DNA of 64,000 bases. Origin: an uncultured Candidatus Saccharibacteria bacterium (GTDB lineage Bacteria > Patescibacteriota > Saccharimonadia > Saccharimonadales > Saccharimonadaceae). Numbering within the stretch: position 1 is the stretch's first letter; each line of letters starts with the position of its first letter. The position numbers and the translations under genes are program-made. The notes under the pieces were generated by a model. The model did not search any database and was not told where the DNA came from. It was given only the letters and a program-made list of their open reading frames with translations. This document shows, in pieces, positions 61,550 through 64,000 of this stretch. The stretch spans positions 11,394-75,393 of the forward strand of contig CALISR010000002.1 of assembly GCA_938041435.1 (NCBI GenBank), read 5' to 3'.

Positions 61550-62475
61550 CGTTTTTAACGTTACGCTTGTTCTTATCCCACATACGGCTTAGCCCATCCC
61601 TATCTAGTGTCTGCATGATCTCGTCGTTTGGATCAAAAGCATTTGGGGAATCAATCGGGCCATTAATTCTGTTTCGTATTCTCTCAATGTGGTGAGACAA
61701 ACCTACGCTGCGAAAGTACTCCTCATCGTCAATGATATTCAATCCTTGACGTTGTGCAATTAATAGACTAATTCGAGCACCAACGGCGTAGCCTCGTAAC
61801 TCTCTTCTTAACGTATGTTTCTCTCTTGGTTCGTTACGCTGCATGAGCCATACTGGGTCATCAAGTATATCTAGTGCATGAGTTAGCTCATGAGATAATA
61901 TATCTTCGGGGTTACTGTCACTAGTATAATCGACTGCTACACTAGGCTGACCAAACACAGCTCCAACCTCAGGACTACCTTTCTTACGATGATCAATGAA
62001 TATTGGGAATCGTTTTGTATACGTCGATCCACTAGCACCCTTGCTTATACTAAATTTTTCATTATGTTTTGCTGCAGATGTCTTTCCATTATAAAAGTGG
62101 CGAGTGATCTGATTTTGTGCTATCGGATGAATATTATTTTGCTCTTTAGCCCCAAAGTACTGTCGATCGGTAATACCTACCATCGATAGCTGCACTTCTT
62201 GACCAGGGCGCAGCGCCACTAACGGAATAACTGGCTTTTGTACCCACCGATAAATCTCTTGTATAGAGCCATCGTGGTTAATCATTGGAAATCGCACATA
62301 GTCTATCGCCTCCACTAGGCGTACAGCAAGAACACCAAGCATATCTTGCGCCTGCGTACTCTCGGCTACTGTATAGATAAGCTCCAGCGACCGCTTCAGT
62401 CTATCCTGCCGCGCTGCATACTCAGCAGGGTGCGGTGTGTTACTTCTGTTGCTCTCTCTCTCTCTCTGTTCTCAT
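61524..62475 (-). CDS. HExxH metalloprotease-like protein, start separated by frameshifting GA repeat
   Basis: The frame runs open from about 62453 to 61524, over 300 codons. It has a zinc-binding HELTHALD motif (ATG-numbered residues 151-158 from 62342) and a downstream Glu in RRELRGYAVGAR that may be the third ligand. The natural start is the ATG at 62475: TATAAT (minus, 62482-62487) lies 6 nt upstream. Behind it lies (GA)8. In this sequence the ATG frame reads M-R-T-E-R-E-R-E-Q-Q-K-stop, but one extra GA would join it to the long frame (M-R-T-E-R-E-R-E-S-N-R-S..). The internal ATG at 62342 has no RBS. So the gene is either phase-OFF or a consensus error. Confidence 0.75.
62452..62467. repeat. 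(CT)8/(GA)8 microsatellite in the metalloprotease start
   Basis: Sixteen bases of uninterrupted dinucleotide repeat starting 6 nt after the start codon of the minus-strand gene. A gain of one unit or loss of two restores the frame. Confidence 0.9.
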
Positions 62476-62770
62476 GTGGTGATTATACTACATTTTATGT
62501 AGAATGCAATAGCGAACAAGCGTATTGGAATAACTCCCCTCGCATGGCAAGCCCATCACAGCGAGTATAACTCTAGCCAAGAGTGATAATACTGCTAATC
62601 TTTGCCTAGTGTGTCACCATCTCTATGTTGATTGTTCTGTCAGTCCGTTATGCACGATGGTGATGAGACCTAGGATCTTACTGCACACCTCAAAACAACA
62701 CGCAAATAAAAACACCTCGCCGAGGCAAGGTATCATAACATGCTATATTGGTGAGCCTACAAATATAAAT

Positions 62771-62884
62771 GTGGAACTCCTTTTTCGCGATTTGTTTGCG
62801 CTGCGGGATCGTTTCAAGGAGCTGGGTATGGTCATTAAAAACAGCGAGGTGTATTTACCAGATTTGGAGGAGCGTGATGTTTAA
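62771..62884 (+). CDS. Short ORF or truncated gene ahead of PLD gene
   Basis: A frame starting at a GTG (62771) encodes about 37 residues of protein-like sequence (LFRDLFALRDRFKELGMV, then SEVYLPDLEERDV) and its stop overlaps the PLD start. TGC-TATATT lies at 62744-62749. The frame is open further upstream but does not look coding there, so this may be the 3' remnant of a larger gene. Confidence 0.35.
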   Translation: MELLFRDLFALRDRFKELGMVIKNSEVYLPDLEERDV

Positions 62885-63341
62885 TTTGCGAAAACCAGAT
62901 TCAAAACTCTACGACCAAAATACTTTTGACAACCAGTTTATGCGCGACTTACGAAAAGCCCGCAAAAGCATTATCATCGAAAGCCCGTTCCTTAGAGTCG
63001 CCCGAGTTGAAAAATTCACTCCAATACTCCACTGGCTCAAAAAGCGTGGCGTGGTAATATTACTTAATACCAAACCGCCCGAGGAACATGACGGAATATA
63101 TCAATTACAAGCCCGAGAGTCTCTAAGTTTACTACAATCAGCGGGCGTCGAAGTTCTTTTTACGGTCAAAAAACATCACCGCAAATTGGCCATCATCGAC
63201 AGGCGGATTATTTACGAAGGCAGCCTAAATATTTTTTCGTATCGCAACAGTTGTGAGATAATGAGAAGGACAACATCTGCGCTTGAGGCGGAAATGTTGA
63301 TAGATTTTATCGGCTTAAATAAATTTATGGAGGTGAGATAA
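62877..63341 (+). CDS. Phospholipase D-like protein
   Basis: 154 residues with one HKD motif (His 101, Lys 103, Asp 108 in HRKLAIID) followed by GSLNIFS, as in PLD-superfamily nucleases such as Nuc and restriction BfiI-like proteins. A single HKD motif implies dimerisation. GGAGGAG lies 4 nt upstream of the ATG, which overlaps the preceding ORF by 8 bp. A nuclease role in mobile-element or defence context is possible. Confidence 0.8.
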   Translation: MFNLRKPDSKLYDQNTFDNQFMRDLRKARKSIIIESPFLRVARVEKFTPILHWLKKRGVVILLNTKPPEEHDGIYQLQARESLSLLQSAGVEVLFTVKKHHRKLAIIDRRIIYEGSLNIFSYRNSCEIMRRTTSALEAEMLIDFIGLNKFMEVR

Positions 63342-63343
63342 TT

Positions 63344-63571
63344 ATGAACGACGAGGATACAATAAAGAATCTTCATCTGTACGAAGATGAAGAAACGATT
63401 CAGAAAACGATCCACTATCTGGAGCTTCACGACCCAGACAACGCTAATCGCGAATACGCGGTCGGATTCTTGAAGTTTATGCAGCGATTTGCGCATGTCG
63501 CGAGTAAGAGCGAGGGGTTTGATTTTGAGGGGTCTCTAGAGAAATATAAGACAAAACGCAAGGACGATTAA
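63344..63571 (+). CDS. Small acidic hypothetical protein
   Basis: 75 residues, rich in Asp/Glu/Lys, soluble. GGAGGTGAG lies 8 nt upstream, inside the end of the PLD gene, so the two form an operon. No domain recognised; a PLD partner or immunity protein cannot be excluded. Confidence 0.7.
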   Translation: MNDEDTIKNLHLYEDEETIQKTIHYLELHDPDNANREYAVGFLKFMQRFAHVASKSEGFDFEGSLEKYKTKRKDD

Positions 63572-63590
63572 TAACGCAACTCTAATTTAG

Positions 63591-64000
63591 CTAGCGATAT
63601 ATTCTATAGCGTTTTGTTTTCAAAGCACTAATTGTAGACTCTATTTGACTGAAGGCGCCTAGATAGTCGCTTTCGGATAATTGCGCCCCCTTCTGAAACT
63701 TATCAGTTAAGGCTGGATATGCACTTCTGTCGAACGGGGACGCTATTCTCTCCTTAAAATCGGTCAACAGAGGGCTTGATTCTCTTACTATAGTGTCCAT
63801 CCTATTTTGTATTTTACGTATTAATCTACGTAGTTGCTTCACATTCTCTTCACTTATGCTCTCTTTGGCGTATGTTTCAAGGTAGAGGCTATCGACAGCT
63901 TCCAGTAATCTAATGATTTCTTCAATTTCCCCACAAACGATCACCTCATAGCTTCGTTGACTATTTAATTTTCTATCTATAATAAAAGGTGTTACGGAGA
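63591..64000 (-). CDS. Hypothetical helical protein (5' partial)
   Basis: The frame is open to the right edge of the window, reading protein-like sequence (SVTPFIIDRKLNSQRSYEVI) upstream of the first internal GTG, so the start lies outside. The visible 136 residues are mainly helical and charged, without known motifs. It converges with the PLD operon. Confidence 0.65.
   Translation of the reverse strand, partial: SVTPFIIDRKLNSQRSYEVIVCGEIEEIIRLLEAVDSLYLETYAKESISEENVKQLRRLIRKIQNRMDTIVRESSPLLTDFKERIASPFDRSAYPALTDKFQKGAQLSESDYLGAFSQIESTISALKTKRYRIYR

Noticed and set aside
1..64000. CRISPR array, insertion sequence or prophage
   Set aside because: No regularly spaced repeats, no transposase or integrase, and no phage structural genes were seen; the hairpin arrays have different sequences in each stem and are not direct repeats.

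Overview
The window looks like a chromosome segment of a Patescibacteria/CPR bacterium, most likely Candidatus Saccharibacteria (TM7). That placement is inferred from gene content and style and was not tested phylogenetically. The evidence is small gene-dense operons, a complete F1Fo ATP synthase with a short delta subunit, a lone SmpB, sortase and pilin-type surface proteins, and many genes whose -10 box lies 6-9 nt before the start codon. UGA acts as a stop, which argues against the Gracilibacteria/Absconditabacteria code.

Layout: 0-2.8 kb, dnaX (cut by the left edge) and dnaB. 2.8-7.2 kb, two tandem membrane-protein paralogues, a tetR/MFS/NAD-binding cassette that looks acquired, and a third small membrane protein. 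7.3-15.6 kb, a GT-C membrane glycosyltransferase, an Erm/KsgA-type methyltransferase, a phosphoketolase homologue that has lost its cofactor motif, an RNA m5U methyltransferase and several small proteins. 15.7-22.0 kb, a PEGL-type P-type ATPase, an unknown protein and a UvrD helicase fused to a RecB-type nuclease. 22.0-23.45 kb holds almost no ordinary coding sequence but two promoter-driven arrays of perfect hairpins, each with a tRNA-like domain; the first also carries a 44-residue zinc-ribbon ORF. 23.5-33.6 kb, dus, a carbonic-anhydrase-like protein and the ATP synthase genes (minus strand; an extra membrane gene lies between atpG and atpD, and atpC is detached). 33.8-41.6 kb, a glutaredoxin, a pilin-like RCC1/ricin-lectin protein, an ABC-F ATPase, smpB and a GT4 enzyme. 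41.6-45.3 kb, an A+T-richer glycosyltransferase island. 45.3-56 kb, exoA, a structured RNA, a leader-peptide-coupled gene, an LPHTG surface protein, tRNA-Leu(CAA), a sortase, and PEGA and DUF4367-like envelope proteins. 55.9-61.5 kb, a structured RNA closed by an 18-bp stem, gltX, a DUF3048 protein and a histidine kinase/response regulator pair. 61.5-64 kb, an HExxH protein with a (GA)8 tract behind its start codon and a small PLD-containing operon.

How the genes fit together: much of the window concerns the cell surface of a presumed epibiont. It encodes a sortase and a substrate, a pilin-tip-like lectin, GT4/GT-C enzymes and envelope sensors. It also carries core replication, translation and energy genes. 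The most unusual content is the family of hairpin-rich transcripts; two of them share a promoter architecture with the sortase upstream region. Next come the lectin-propeller pilin, the repeat-interrupted metalloprotease start and the cofactor-less phosphoketolase.
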